Of a stretch of 64,000 nt of DNA, positions 22,737-31,284 are shown piece after piece. Position 1 is the stretch's first letter, and every line of letters begins with the position of its first letter. Source of the DNA: Streptomyces olivochromogenes (GTDB lineage: Bacteria; Actinomycetota; Actinomycetes; Streptomycetales; Streptomycetaceae); NCBI RefSeq assembly GCF_021538895.1, contig NZ_JADDRL010000027.1:32373-96372 (forward strand), read 5' to 3'. The translations under genes and the position numbers were made by a program. Below the pieces are notes generated by a model. That model was not told where the DNA came from. It ran no database searches and saw nothing but the letters and a program-made list of their open reading frames with translations.

Positions 22737-23945
22737 GTGCGTCCATCTGCCCGAATAGCCGCTCTCTCCGCCCTGGTGGTCACCGCTGCCCTGTCCACAC
22801 AGGTCTTTCAGGCGGCCGGCGCGAAGACACCGTCCGGCGGCGAAATCCGCACCTCGGCCGACGCCCTCACGGGGCGGTACATCGTCGTCCTCAAGGACAC
22901 GGCCGCCGCTCCGGTACGGGACACGGCCCTGCGGCTCGCCCGCGACCACAGCGCCAGAATCCGGCACACCTACAGCACCGTGCTGCACGGGTACGCCGCC
23001 GAGATGACACCGCAGCAGGCGCGTGCCACGGCCGCCGACCCGCGCGTGGCCTACGTGGAGCAGGACGCGGAGCTGCACGGCTCCGCCACGCAGGACAACC
23101 CGCCGTCCTGGGGCCTGGACCGCATCGACCAGCGCAAGCTCCCCCTCGACAAGAGCTACACGTACTCCACGACCGCGAGCAACGTCACGGTCTACCTCGT
23201 CGACAGCGGTCTGCGCACCACCCACAAGCAGTTCGAGGGCCGCGCCTCCATCGGCGTGGACGAGGTGGGCGACGGCCGCAACGGACAGGACTGCATGGGC
23301 CACGGCACCCATGTGGCCGGAACGGTCGGCGGCAAGGACTACGGCGTCGCCAAGGGCGTCAAGCTCGTCGCCGTTCGCGTCCTGACCTGCAACGACTCCG
23401 CGAGCACCTCGGCCATCATCGCCGCCGCCGACTGGATCACCGCACACGCCGTCAAGCCGGCAGTGGTCAACATGAGCATCAACGGCTCACGCAGCAGCAG
23501 CGAGGACGACGCGATCAAGAAGTCCATCGCCTCCGGGGTCACCTGGGTCGTCTCCTCCGGCAACAGCGGCAAGGACGCCTGCAACAACTCACCGGGCGAC
23601 ATCACCTCGGCGATCGTGGTCAACAACGCCGACTCCAACGACACCCGGCGCTCCAGCTCCAACTTCGGCCGCTGCACCGACCTGTTCGCCCCCGGCACCG
23701 GCATCGTCTCGGCATGGAACAGCGGCGACACGGCCACCCACACGCTGTCCGGCACCTCCATGGCGGCTCCCCACGTCACCGGTGCCGCCGCGCTGTGGCT
23801 CTCCGCCCACCCGAACGCCACGCCCGCGGATGTGCAGACGGCGCTGACCAGCAGCGCCACGCCCGACAAGATCCGCGACGCGGGCAGCAACACCCCGAAT
23901 CGCCTGCTGTACACGGGCAGCACCGCTGCCCGTGCCAGCAGGTAA
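22737..23945 (+). CDS. secreted subtilisin-like serine protease (S8, proteinase K type)
   Basis: A 402-aa exported protease. The signal peptide (about 1-30) ends near FQAAGAK. An inhibitor-I9 propeptide follows (about 45-118: GRYIVVLKDT, LHGYAAEMTPQQARATAADP). The catalytic domain contains the triad D156 (LVDSGL), H189 (GHGTHVAG) and S341 (GTSMAAPH), with oxyanion Asn in SSGNSG. Four cysteines in the mature part fit two disulfides as in proteinase K. The GTG at 22737 follows CTGGAGCC and gives a proper signal peptide. The enzyme degrades extracellular protein. It is followed 37 bp later by a phosphoesterase with a strong ribosome-binding site, probably in one transcript. Confidence 0.92.
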   Translation: MRPSARIAALSALVVTAALSTQVFQAAGAKTPSGGEIRTSADALTGRYIVVLKDTAAAPVRDTALRLARDHSARIRHTYSTVLHGYAAEMTPQQARATAADPRVAYVEQDAELHGSATQDNPPSWGLDRIDQRKLPLDKSYTYSTTASNVTVYLVDSGLRTTHKQFEGRASIGVDEVGDGRNGQDCMGHGTHVAGTVGGKDYGVAKGVKLVAVRVLTCNDSASTSAIIAAADWITAHAVKPAVVNMSINGSRSSSEDDAIKKSIASGVTWVVSSGNSGKDACNNSPGDITSAIVVNNADSNDTRRSSSNFGRCTDLFAPGTGIVSAWNSGDTATHTLSGTSMAAPHVTGAAALWLSAHPNATPADVQTALTSSATPDKIRDAGSNTPNRLLYTGSTAARASR

Positions 23946-23982
23946 ACCCCACCGCACCGATCCCCACAAGGAGGGTTACACG

Positions 23983-24894
23983 ATGCGTCTTTCCCGCATC
24001 GCCCCACTGCTGTGCGCACCCGCGCTGGCTCTCCTCGCCATGCACGTGCTCCCAGTGAAGTCGGCGGAACACGCCCACAACAGCTCGGCGACCAAACCGG
24101 TCGCGTCGGCGATCCCGCAGTACGACCACGTGGTCATCGCCATGTTCGAGAACAAGAACTACACGTCGGTCAAGGGCAGTTCCAACGCCCCCTACCTCAA
24201 CTCACTCGCGTCCCAAGGAACGCTGTTCACCAGCTCCTTCGGCCTGACCCACCCCAGCCAGCCCAACTACATCGGACTGTTCTCCGGCTCCCAGCAGGGG
24301 GTCAAGAACGACGACTGTCCCAAGTCGTTCCGGACCGGCAACCTGGGGCAGCAACTGCTGGACGCCCACAAGACCTTCAAGGGCTACTCCGAGGCCCTGC
24401 CCAAGGCCGGCTCCACCGACTGCAAGAGCGGCAAGTACCGGCGCAAGCACGCCCCCTGGGCGGACTTCCCCACCGTGAGCGGCTCCGCGTACAACGTGCC
24501 GTTCTCCACGTTCCCCAGCGACTTCACGAAGCTGCCGACGGTGTCGTTCGTCATCCCCGACATGTGCAACGACATGCACGACTGCTCGATCGGCACCGGT
24601 GACTCCTGGCTCAAGAAGCACATGGACTCGTACGTCCAGTGGGCCAAGAGCCACAACAGCCTGTTCATCGCGACCTTCGACGAGGACAACTTCACCAGCG
24701 TCAACCAGATCTACACGGTCATGGCCGGCGCCCATGTGAAGGCGGGCAACCAGTCCAGCACGCAGATCAACCACTACAACGTGCTCCGCACCCTGGAGGA
24801 CATGTACGGGCTGCCCGCCCTCGGCAACGCCGCGAACAAGTCCCCCATCACCGACGCCTGGGACACCTCCTCGGCCGCCTCCCGCAAGGGCTGA
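23983..24894 (+). CDS. secreted phosphoesterase / acid-phosphatase-like protein
   Basis: A 303-aa exported protein of the alkaline-phosphatase-like phosphoesterase superfamily (the AcpA/phospholipase C clan). The signal peptide ends near PVKSAEHA. The core opens with YDHVVIAMFENKNYTSV (metal ligand E and N) and APYLNSLASQGTLF. It continues with THPSQPNYIGLFSG, which replaces the usual nucleophile region, then VIPDMCNDMHDCS and IATFDEDNF, which supply further metal ligands. The ribosome-binding site AAGGAGGG is near consensus. It likely releases phosphate from extracellular esters and accompanies the upstream protease. A strong terminator follows. Confidence 0.85.
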   Translation: MRLSRIAPLLCAPALALLAMHVLPVKSAEHAHNSSATKPVASAIPQYDHVVIAMFENKNYTSVKGSSNAPYLNSLASQGTLFTSSFGLTHPSQPNYIGLFSGSQQGVKNDDCPKSFRTGNLGQQLLDAHKTFKGYSEALPKAGSTDCKSGKYRRKHAPWADFPTVSGSAYNVPFSTFPSDFTKLPTVSFVIPDMCNDMHDCSIGTGDSWLKKHMDSYVQWAKSHNSLFIATFDEDNFTSVNQIYTVMAGAHVKAGNQSSTQINHYNVLRTLEDMYGLPALGNAANKSPITDAWDTSSAASRKG

Positions 24895-24917
24895 CCCGGC
24901 CCGACGCGAAAACCGTC

Positions 24918-24951
24918 GGCGGCCGGAACACGGCACCTGGTTCCGGCCGCC
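24918..24951 (+). terminator. hairpin terminator after the protease-phosphatase pair
   Basis: GGCGGCCGGAAC (24918-24929) pairs perfectly with GTTCCGGCCGCC (24940-24951) across a 10-nt loop. It separates this pair from the downstream transporter unit. Confidence 0.75.
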
Positions 24952-24988
24952 GGCCCCTCCCCACCGCCCCGAGGAAGCGAGCACGGCC

Positions 24989-26263
24989 GTGTACCTGTCC
25001 ACCATCGACCGACCGCCCAAAGACCGCTCCGACCGAGGCCGGCGCGCCGGCCTGGCCTCGGTCGGGGCCAACGTCCTGGCACTGGGGACGGTGAGCCTGC
25101 TCACCGATGTCTCCGCGGAGATGGTCACGGCCGTCCTCCCGCTCTACCTCGTCCTCACCCTGCACATGAGTCCGGCGGCATACGGCATGGTCGACGGCCT
25201 CTACACGGGCGCGACCGCCCTGCTGCGGCTGGTCGGGGGGTTCGTCGCCGACCGCTTCCGCAGGCGCAAGCCCGTGGCGGCGGTCGGCTACGGCGTCTCG
25301 GCGCTGGCCAAGCTGGGCCTCGTCGCCGCCGGCTCCTCGGTGCCGGCCCTCGGCGCGGTCATCGTCGCCGACCGCACCGGAAAGGGGCTGCGCACGGCCC
25401 CGCGCGACGCGCTCATCACCCTGTCCGTCCCCGAGCCGCTGCTCGGCCGGGCGTTCGGGGTCCACCGCGCCATGGACAGCGCCGGCGCGTTCGCCGGGCC
25501 GTTGGCCGCGCTCGGCGTGCTGACGGCCGTCGGAACCATCACGCCGGCCGCCTTCAACGCACTGTTCCTCACCAGCTTCTGCGTGGCCGTCGTCGGCCTG
25601 CTGGCGCTCGCGTTCCTGGTCCGGGACCACCGCGAGAAGCGCCCGCCTGCCGCGCCCGTCACCCTGCGCGCCGCGGCGGGGCTGCTGCGCGCGGCCCCCA
25701 TCCGCAGACTCCTGTACGCCGCCGGGCTCCTGGGGCTGACCTCCATCGGCGACGGCTTCGTGTATCTGCTGCTGATGCAGCGCCACACCGTGACGACCGG
25801 CTGGTTCCCGCTCCTGGCCGTGGGGACGAACCTGGTCTACCTGCTGCTCGCCACTCCCCTCGGCGCGCTCGCCGACCGGTTCGGCCGGCACACGGTTCTG
25901 CTCTCCGGTTACGGCGCGCTGGTGGCCGTATATCTGCTGCTGGGCAGCCCGTTGGACGGTATGCCGCTGGCCGTCGCGGTGCTGTGCTGCCACGGCGCCT
26001 TCTACGCCGCCACCGACGGAGTCCTGATGGCGCTGGCCGGGCCCGTCCTCCCCGCCGACCTGCGCACCACCGGCCTGGCCTGCGTGCAGACCGTCCAGGC
26101 CGTGGCCTACTTCGCCTCGTCGGTGGCCTTCGGGGCCGCCTGGGCGAACTGGGGAGGCACCGACGCGGCCCGGGCCGCCGCGGGCGCGGCCGTCCTCGCG
26201 GCCGCGGCGACCTCCGTCCTGCTTCCGCGCCCCACGACCCCGAAGGAAACGGTGACGGCATGA
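24989..26263 (+). CDS. MFS transporter
   Basis: A 424-aa protein with about twelve hydrophobic helices typical of major facilitator exporters. The loop 2-3 signature is DGLYTGATALLRLVGGFVAD followed by RFRRRK, and the equivalent half-repeat appears as LGALADRFGRHTVLLSGYGA. The conserved RTAPRDALITLS loop resembles the phosphate/arsenate-linked MFS group. Substrate cannot be assigned. The GTG start follows GAGGAAG. The last codons overlap the next gene as ATGA, so the transporter and the TolB-like protein are made together. Confidence 0.88.
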   Translation: MYLSTIDRPPKDRSDRGRRAGLASVGANVLALGTVSLLTDVSAEMVTAVLPLYLVLTLHMSPAAYGMVDGLYTGATALLRLVGGFVADRFRRRKPVAAVGYGVSALAKLGLVAAGSSVPALGAVIVADRTGKGLRTAPRDALITLSVPEPLLGRAFGVHRAMDSAGAFAGPLAALGVLTAVGTITPAAFNALFLTSFCVAVVGLLALAFLVRDHREKRPPAAPVTLRAAAGLLRAAPIRRLLYAAGLLGLTSIGDGFVYLLLMQRHTVTTGWFPLLAVGTNLVYLLLATPLGALADRFGRHTVLLSGYGALVAVYLLLGSPLDGMPLAVAVLCCHGAFYAATDGVLMALAGPVLPADLRTTGLACVQTVQAVAYFASSVAFGAAWANWGGTDAARAAAGAAVLAAAATSVLLPRPTTPKETVTA

Positions 26264-27279
26264 GCAAGCGCAACAAGCGGCTCCTCACCGGGTTCATCAT
26301 CCTGGGCCATCTGATCGCGCTGGCCGCCCTTGCGGCCCTGGCCATCCTGGACGCCCGGGACGCCGGGGCGTCCTCACGGTCGGCGGCGACCGGCACCGTC
26401 TCGCTCGCCCCCGGGCCGCGCCTGCTGGCCCGCAGCACGGCGGCGGACAGCCAGGGCCGTCTGGTCGCCGTACCGGCGAACTCCCCGGGCGGGAGCAAGG
26501 TGGTGTCGACGCTGTCGTGCAGCAGGCTGTACGCGGCCGGGAGCACGGGACTGTGCCTGCGCCTCGACCCGGGGCTGACGACCTACCAACTCGTGGTCCT
26601 CGACCGGAATCTCCATCCCACCCGCGAGATACCCCTGGTCGGAGTGCCCAACCGGGCCAGGGTCTCGCCCAGCGGGCGGATGGTCGCCTGGACGGTGTTC
26701 GTGGCCGGCGACTCCTACAACGGAGGGCGGTTCTCCACCCGCGTCGGCATCCTCGACACCCGTACCCAGGAGCTCATCCCCACGTTGGAGGACTGGAAGA
26801 TCACCGTGTCGGGCCAGCCGTACAAGGCCCGGGACCTCAACTTCTGGGGCGTGACCTTCACCGCCGACGACCGCCGCTTCTACGCGACCATGTCCACCGC
26901 CGGCCACCGCTACCTGGTCCTGGGCGACCTGGCCACCCACCGCCTTCGCACCGTCCGGGACAACGTCGAGTGCCCCTCCCTCTCCCCGGACGGCACCCGT
27001 ATCGCCTTCAAATCCGCCGTCGACGGCGACCCGCACCACGGTTGGCGGCTCTCGGTCCTGAACCTGGCCACCCGCCGGGTCACCCCGCTCGCCGAGACCC
27101 GCAGCGTGGACGACCAGGCCGCATGGCTCGACCCGCACACCATCGCCTACTCGCTCCCCCGGGGGCGGGGCCACGCCGACATCTGGAGTGTGCCCGCCGA
27201 CGGTTCCGGCACCCCGCGCCGGATCATCCCCGACGCGGAGTCGCCCGCCGCGCTCGGCCCCGCGCCGCGGAACGGGTGA
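26260..27279 (+). CDS. membrane-anchored TolB/WD40-like beta-propeller protein
   Basis: A 339-aa protein with one N-terminal TM helix (about 8-30, LTGFIILGHLIALAALAALA) and an outside C-terminal domain made of TolB/PD40-type blades: RARVSPSGRMVAWTVFVAGD, WGVTFTADDRRFYATMST, CPSLSPDGTRIAFKSAV, DQAAWLDPHTIAYSLP and ADIWSVPADGSGTPRRII. Such propellers usually mediate protein or ligand binding. It is translationally coupled to the MFS transporter, so it may be an accessory subunit or sensor for it. Confidence 0.8.
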   Translation: MSKRNKRLLTGFIILGHLIALAALAALAILDARDAGASSRSAATGTVSLAPGPRLLARSTAADSQGRLVAVPANSPGGSKVVSTLSCSRLYAAGSTGLCLRLDPGLTTYQLVVLDRNLHPTREIPLVGVPNRARVSPSGRMVAWTVFVAGDSYNGGRFSTRVGILDTRTQELIPTLEDWKITVSGQPYKARDLNFWGVTFTADDRRFYATMSTAGHRYLVLGDLATHRLRTVRDNVECPSLSPDGTRIAFKSAVDGDPHHGWRLSVLNLATRRVTPLAETRSVDDQAAWLDPHTIAYSLPRGRGHADIWSVPADGSGTPRRIIPDAESPAALGPAPRNG

Positions 27280-27338
27280 GGCCACCGCTCCGGCCACCGG
27301 GCCGCGCCGAGTGCCGCGGGAGGTTCGAGCGCGCCCTG

Positions 27339-28505
27339 TCAGTGAGACCGGCCGGAGTTGAGGCGGGCGGCCTGGCGGGTCAGGTGGTCGCGCTCGGCGA
27401 GGTTGGGTGCCTGTCGCGCCGCCTCGGCGTACAGCCGTGCCGCCGTCGCCAGGTCGCCGTCGCGCTCGTGGAGGTACGCCGCCACCGCGGCGTACCGGGG
27501 CAGTGAGTCGTCCAGTGCGGCGAGCGCCGCCAGGCCCGCGCGGGGTCCGTCGGCCTCGCCCACGGCGACCGCGCGATTGAGGCGGACGACCGGGCTGTCG
27601 GTCAGGCCCGCGAGTTCGTCGTACCACTCGACGATCTGCACCCAGTCGGTCTCCTCAGCGGTGAGCGCGTCGGCGTGCAGCGCCGCGATGGCGGCCTGCG
27701 CCTGGAACTGGCCCAGCCGGTCGCGGGACAGGGCCGACTGCAGGATCTCGACACCCTCGGCGATCACCTTGGTGTCCCACCGGCCACGGTCCTGCTCGGC
27801 GAGCGGTACCAGGCTGCCGTCGGGCGCGGTCCGAGCGGCGCGCCGGGCGTGATGGAGCAGCATGAGCGCGAGCAGCCCGGCCACTTCCGGGTGGTCGATC
27901 GCGGCCGCGAGCTGCCGGGTGAGCCGGATGGCCTCGGCGGCGAGGTCGACGTCGCCGGAGTAGCCCTCGTTGAAGACCAGGTAGAGGACGCGCAGCACGG
28001 TGGCGACATCGCCGGGCTGGTCGAACCGCACGCCCGAGACGGTGCGCTTGGCCCGGCTGATGCGCTGCGCCATGGTCGCCTCGGGCACCAGGTAGGCCTG
28101 GGCGATCTGGCGGGTGGTCAGCCCGCCGACGGCGCGCAGCGTGAGCGCGACCGCGGACGACGCTGTCAGTGACGGGTGGGCGCACAGGAAGTAGAGCCGG
28201 AGCGTGTCGTCCGCCGAGGGCGTCGGCCCGGCGGCCGGTTCCTGGTCGAGGAGGTCCTCGCGCCGGCGGCGGGCGGTGTCCGACCGCGTCGCGTCCAGGA
28301 ACCGGCGCCAGGCCACGGTGACCAGCCAGCCCTTCGGGTCCCGCGGCTGGTCGGCCGGCCATACGCGGACCGCTTCGACCAGCGCGTCCTGCACGGCGTC
28401 CTCGGCCGCCGCGAAGTCTGCTCCGCGGCGGACGAGGATTCCGAGCACGCTCGGTGTGAGGCTCCGCAGCAGAGCCTCGTTCAGCTGGGTCACCTGAGAG
28501 GTCAC
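27339..28505 (-). CDS. ECF42-type RNA polymerase sigma factor
   Basis: A 388-aa sigma factor, larger than ordinary ECFs. Region sigma2 (about 12-80: SVLGILVRRGADFAAAEDAV) and sigma4 (about 120-180: LTTRQIAQAYLVPEATMAQR) are followed by the long C-terminal extension (about 185-388, DUF6596/TPR-like: LYLVFNEGYSGDVDLAAEAI, HADALTAEETDWVQIVEWYD) that defines group ECF42. These factors have no anti-sigma and are associated with DGPF proteins. The gene overlaps the DGPF gene as GTGA, the family arrangement. In characterised members the C-terminal extension is needed for activity. Confidence 0.93.
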   Translation of the reverse strand: MTSQVTQLNEALLRSLTPSVLGILVRRGADFAAAEDAVQDALVEAVRVWPADQPRDPKGWLVTVAWRRFLDATRSDTARRRREDLLDQEPAAGPTPSADDTLRLYFLCAHPSLTASSAVALTLRAVGGLTTRQIAQAYLVPEATMAQRISRAKRTVSGVRFDQPGDVATVLRVLYLVFNEGYSGDVDLAAEAIRLTRQLAAAIDHPEVAGLLALMLLHHARRAARTAPDGSLVPLAEQDRGRWDTKVIAEGVEILQSALSRDRLGQFQAQAAIAALHADALTAEETDWVQIVEWYDELAGLTDSPVVRLNRAVAVGEADGPRAGLAALAALDDSLPRYAAVAAYLHERDGDLATAARLYAEAARQAPNLAERDHLTRQAARLNSGRSH

Positions 28506-28909
28506 TCCGTGATGGTGGGCGGCGCGGCCAGGAACGGGCGCACCTCAAGCCACTCGTGGATCGGCTTCCCGCCCGCCCCGGGGGCGGCCGACAGTTCCCC
28601 GGCGAGCTCGACGGCGCGCTCGTAGGTGTCGACGTCGATCACCATCCAGCCGGCGATGAGGTCCTTGGTCTCGGCGAAGGGGCCGTCGGTGACCGGCGGG
28701 CGGCCCTCGCCGTCGTACCGGACCCACGCACCCTCGGGGGCGAGCGCCTGGCCGTCGACGAACTCGCCGGTCTTCTCCAGCCGGGCCGCGAAGTCGTGCA
28801 TGTACTGCATGTGCGCCGAGATCTCCTCCGGCGTCCACTGGTCCATGCACACGTCGTTGACCGGAGCCGGGGCGCCTCGGTAGTGCTTGAGAAGCAGGTA
28901 CTTGGCCAT
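28502..28909 (-). CDS. DGPF/YCII-domain protein, partner of the ECF42 sigma factor
   Basis: A 135-aa protein with the YCII-like fold. It carries the motif TDGPFAETKDLIAGWMVIDV (about 73-92), whose DGPF gives the group its name, after 'EFVDGQALAP'. These are conserved targets and genomic partners of ECF42 factors; their biochemical function is unknown. The ATG has a good GGAGAACC ribosome-binding site. A TGTCGA-17 bp-CGTC promoter lies about 50 bp upstream, the type I recall being assigned to ECF42. Confidence 0.9.
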   Translation of the reverse strand: MAKYLLLKHYRGAPAPVNDVCMDQWTPEEISAHMQYMHDFAARLEKTGEFVDGQALAPEGAWVRYDGEGRPPVTDGPFAETKDLIAGWMVIDVDTYERAVELAGELSAAPGAGGKPIHEWLEVRPFLAAPPTITE

Positions 28910-28959
28910 CGTGGTTCTCCTCGGTGCTGGTGCGACCCATTGTCGTCGCGTTCACAGCG

Positions 28960-28988
28960 GGGACGGAGCCGTCCACGGGATCTCGACA
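28960..28988 (-). promoter_or_regulatory. predicted ECF42-dependent promoter
   Basis: On the minus strand TGTCGA (28988-28983) is followed after 17 bp by CGTCCC (28965-28960). ECF42 targets are described, as far as I recall, with TGTCGA at -35 and a CG(A/T)C-like -10. The element sits 51-79 bp upstream of the DGPF start codon and in the right orientation. Confidence 0.6.
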
Positions 28989-29063
28989 TCGCCGGCCAAG
29001 ATTTTTTTCGGGTTTTCGAGGATCGTCCCCGAAGCATGGTTCGGCACGGCCTCACGCGATGGA

Positions 29064-29999
29064 TCACATGACGGCGTCGCGTTCCTGATGACTCGGCCGT
29101 TCCGCCTCGGGCCAGTGCTCCCGCAGGGTGCGGACGGTCTCCGCGATCGCGGGGCGCCGGGCGGCACCCGTGCGCCACAGGGCGTACAGCCGCCGTACCG
29201 GGGCCGGATCGAGCGCCACTTCCACCACCCCGGCGGGCAGCGGGCCGCGCCCCAGGCGTGGGATGAGACAGATGCCGAGACCGGCGGCCACGAGCGCCAC
29301 CAGGGTCGGGTTCTCGTCCGCCTGGTGGACGATCTCCGGTTCGTGCCCGGCGATCCGCAGGGTCCGCACGAGCCATTCGTGGCACACCCGGCCCGGCGGC
29401 TGGCACACCCACCGCTCACCGCCGAGGTCCTCGCGCCGCACCGCGTCCAGCCGCGCGAACGGATGCCCGCGCGGCACCAGCAGCGTGCACTGGTCGTCCC
29501 CGATCACCGCCTGTTCCACCCCGGGTGGCAGTGCCAAGGGGGCGATGTCCCAGTCGTGCACCACGCTCAGGTCGATCGCGCCCTTGGCGACCATGCCGAT
29601 GGACAGATGCGGGTCGACCTCGCTGAGCCGCGCGTCCAATGCCGGATGCCGTACGGCCAGGTCGGCGAGGACCCCTGGCAGCAGCCCGCGCGCCGCCGAG
29701 GCGAAGGCGGCGACGGTGAGCCGGCCGGCCGGTATCCCGCGCCGCTGCTCCAGTTCGGTCTCCGCCCGCTCCACGATGGCCAGCAGTTCCTGTGCCGCGG
29801 CGACGAGTGGATGCGCCTCGGCGGTCAGCCGGACGCCGCGCCCGTCGCGTTCGAGCAGCACGGTTCGGGTCTCCCGCTCCAGCTTGGCGATCTGCTGGGA
29901 CACCGCGGACGGCGTGTAGCCGAGTGCCGCGGCGGCGGCACCGACGCTGCCGTGCACGGAGACGGCGTGCAGGGCGCGCAGGCGTTGGAGGTCGAGCAT
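29064..29999 (-). CDS. LysR-family transcriptional regulator
   Basis: A 311-aa regulator. N-terminal winged HTH (about 1-60) with GSVGAAAAALGYTPSAVSQQ, then a LysR substrate-binding domain (about 90-295: GRLTVAAFASAARGLLPGVL, HLSIGMVAKGAIDLSVVHDW). The Shine-Dalgarno GGAGG is 5 nt before the ATG. It diverges from an EamA exporter across 21-bp tandem repeats, and most such pairs are regulator-target pairs, the ligand often being the exported metabolite or amino acid. Confidence 0.92.
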   Translation of the reverse strand: MLDLQRLRALHAVSVHGSVGAAAAALGYTPSAVSQQIAKLERETRTVLLERDGRGVRLTAEAHPLVAAAQELLAIVERAETELEQRRGIPAGRLTVAAFASAARGLLPGVLADLAVRHPALDARLSEVDPHLSIGMVAKGAIDLSVVHDWDIAPLALPPGVEQAVIGDDQCTLLVPRGHPFARLDAVRREDLGGERWVCQPPGRVCHEWLVRTLRIAGHEPEIVHQADENPTLVALVAAGLGICLIPRLGRGPLPAGVVEVALDPAPVRRLYALWRTGAARRPAIAETVRTLREHWPEAERPSHQERDAVM

Positions 30000-30025
30000 G
30001 GGAGCCTCCCGTCGAAGGCAGGGCG

Positions 30026-30079
30026 CCTGATGTCAGGGGCAGGGCACCTGACATCAGGGGCAGGGCACCTGATGTCAGG
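30026..30079. repeat. 21-bp tandem repeats with palindromic core, likely operator array
   Basis: CCTGATGTCAGG (30026-30037), CCTGACATCAGG (30047-30058) and CCTGATGTCAGG (30068-30079) recur at exactly 21 bp, with conserved GGGCAGGGCA-like linkers. A degenerate fourth unit, AACTGATTAG, is in phase at 30089. Each core is palindromic (CCTGA/TCAGG), so an array spanning two helical turns per unit lies in the LysR-EamA divergent region. Confidence 0.7.
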
Positions 30080-30166
30080 GGAAGGGCAACTGATTAGCGT
30101 TGCTTCATCCAACCATGTAGCAATCATCGCTGGTGCTTCATGGTCCCCGCGGGTGATCCTCGACGC

Positions 30167-31084
30167 ATGCGCCCCGCACACCTGGCCCTCGCCGCCCTCG
30201 TCGCCGCCGTCTGGGGCGTCAACTTCACCGTCATCGAGATCGGCCTCGACCATTTCCCGCCCCTGCTGTTCTCCGCCCTGCGCTTCCTCGCGGCCGCGGT
30301 TCCCGCCGTGTTCCTGGTCGGCCGCCCCAAGGTCGCCTGGAAGTGGATCGTGGGGGTCGGGCTGGTCCTGGGCGTGGCCAAGTTCGGGCTGCTGTTCGTG
30401 GCGATGGACAACGGGATGCCGGCCGGTCTGTCCTCCCTGGTCCTGCAGATACAGGCGGTGTTCACGGCCCTGTTCGCTTTCGCCGCCCTGGGGGAACGTC
30501 CCTCGCGGATGGGCGTGTTGGGCATGGGGGTGGCCCTGGCCGGGATCGCGGTCGCCGCGGTGGACGAGGGCGCGTCCGGTCCGCTCGGCGCGTTCGCGCT
30601 GTGCGTCGCGGCCGCGGCGTGCTGGGGCGCGTCCAACGTCCTGACCCGCAAGGCGGCCCCGCCGGACGCGCTGAACTTCATGGTCTGGGTGAGCACGATC
30701 CCGGTACTCCCGCTGCTGGCCCTGTCGCTGCTGACGGAGGGCCCCTCGCGCGACCTTGCGGCGCTGCGCACCCTCGACTGGCAGGGCTCGGGCACGGTCC
30801 TCTACGTCGCCTGGATCACGACCGTCTTCGGCTTCGGCGCCTGGGGTTGGCTGCTGCGACGCCACCCGGCGTCCACGGTGGCCCCCTTCTCCCTCCTGGT
30901 CCCGGTCTTCGGGATGTCGTCGGCAGCCTTCTTCCTGGGCGAGCCGGTCAGCGGGCTGCGCTGGTGCGCGGCGGTCCTGCTGGTCGGCGGCGTGGCCCTG
31001 ACCTCGCTCGCACCCCGGCGCCCGGCAGCCACGATCCACCCGGTGAACGCGCCGGCGGGGAACGCGGTCGTCGGTCGATCGTGA
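30167..31084 (+). CDS. EamA/DMT-family exporter
   Basis: A 305-aa membrane protein with ten predicted helices made of two EamA half-repeats (about 5-135 and 145-280). Motifs AALVAAVWGVNFTVIEIGLD, ALRFLAAAVPAVFLV and GERPSRMGVLGMGVALAG match the E. coli EamA group that exports O-acetylserine and cysteine. The second half contains AACWGASNVLTRKA and GEPVSGLRWCAAVLLVGGVA. The ATG at 30167 gives the usual short N-terminus. The divergent LysR regulator probably controls it. Confidence 0.9.
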   Translation: MRPAHLALAALVAAVWGVNFTVIEIGLDHFPPLLFSALRFLAAAVPAVFLVGRPKVAWKWIVGVGLVLGVAKFGLLFVAMDNGMPAGLSSLVLQIQAVFTALFAFAALGERPSRMGVLGMGVALAGIAVAAVDEGASGPLGAFALCVAAAACWGASNVLTRKAAPPDALNFMVWVSTIPVLPLLALSLLTEGPSRDLAALRTLDWQGSGTVLYVAWITTVFGFGAWGWLLRRHPASTVAPFSLLVPVFGMSSAAFFLGEPVSGLRWCAAVLLVGGVALTSLAPRRPAATIHPVNAPAGNAVVGRS

Positions 31085-31102
31085 GGGCACGGCCGTGGTG
31101 GA

Positions 31103-31129
31103 CGCCCTGCTTCGAAGGCCATCAGGGCG
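31103..31129 (+). terminator. hairpin after the exporter gene
   Basis: CGCCCTG (31103-31109) pairs with CAGGGCG (31123-31129) across a 13-nt loop, 18 bp beyond the stop codon. Confidence 0.45.
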
Positions 31130-31284
31130 GACGGCCGCAAGGAGCGGCACTTATACCTGGACGTCTCACACATCACCGACACGAGCGGAATTCGGCGCAA
31201 TCGGGTCAACAACGCGCGGTTCCGGGCCGTTCTGGCCGATGTGCTGAACAAGTCCCAGCAACACGAATCACCGGAGGCAGAATC

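Noticed and set aside
28988..29030. Poly-T stretch (28992-28998) with TTCGGG/CCCGAA as a terminator for the LysR gene
   Set aside because: On the LysR transcript the run is A, not U, and the stem is only 6 bp with a long loop.
30021..30100. Tandem repeats taken as a mini CRISPR array
   Set aside because: Units of 21 bp have no unique spacers, there are no cas genes, and the cores are operator-like dyads.
31139..31284. A coding-like stretch upstream of the chaplin, reading ...HLYLDVSHITDTSG...
   Set aside because: There is no start codon or ribosome-binding site in frame and the frame runs on into the chaplin signal peptide; at best a decayed fragment, so not annotated.
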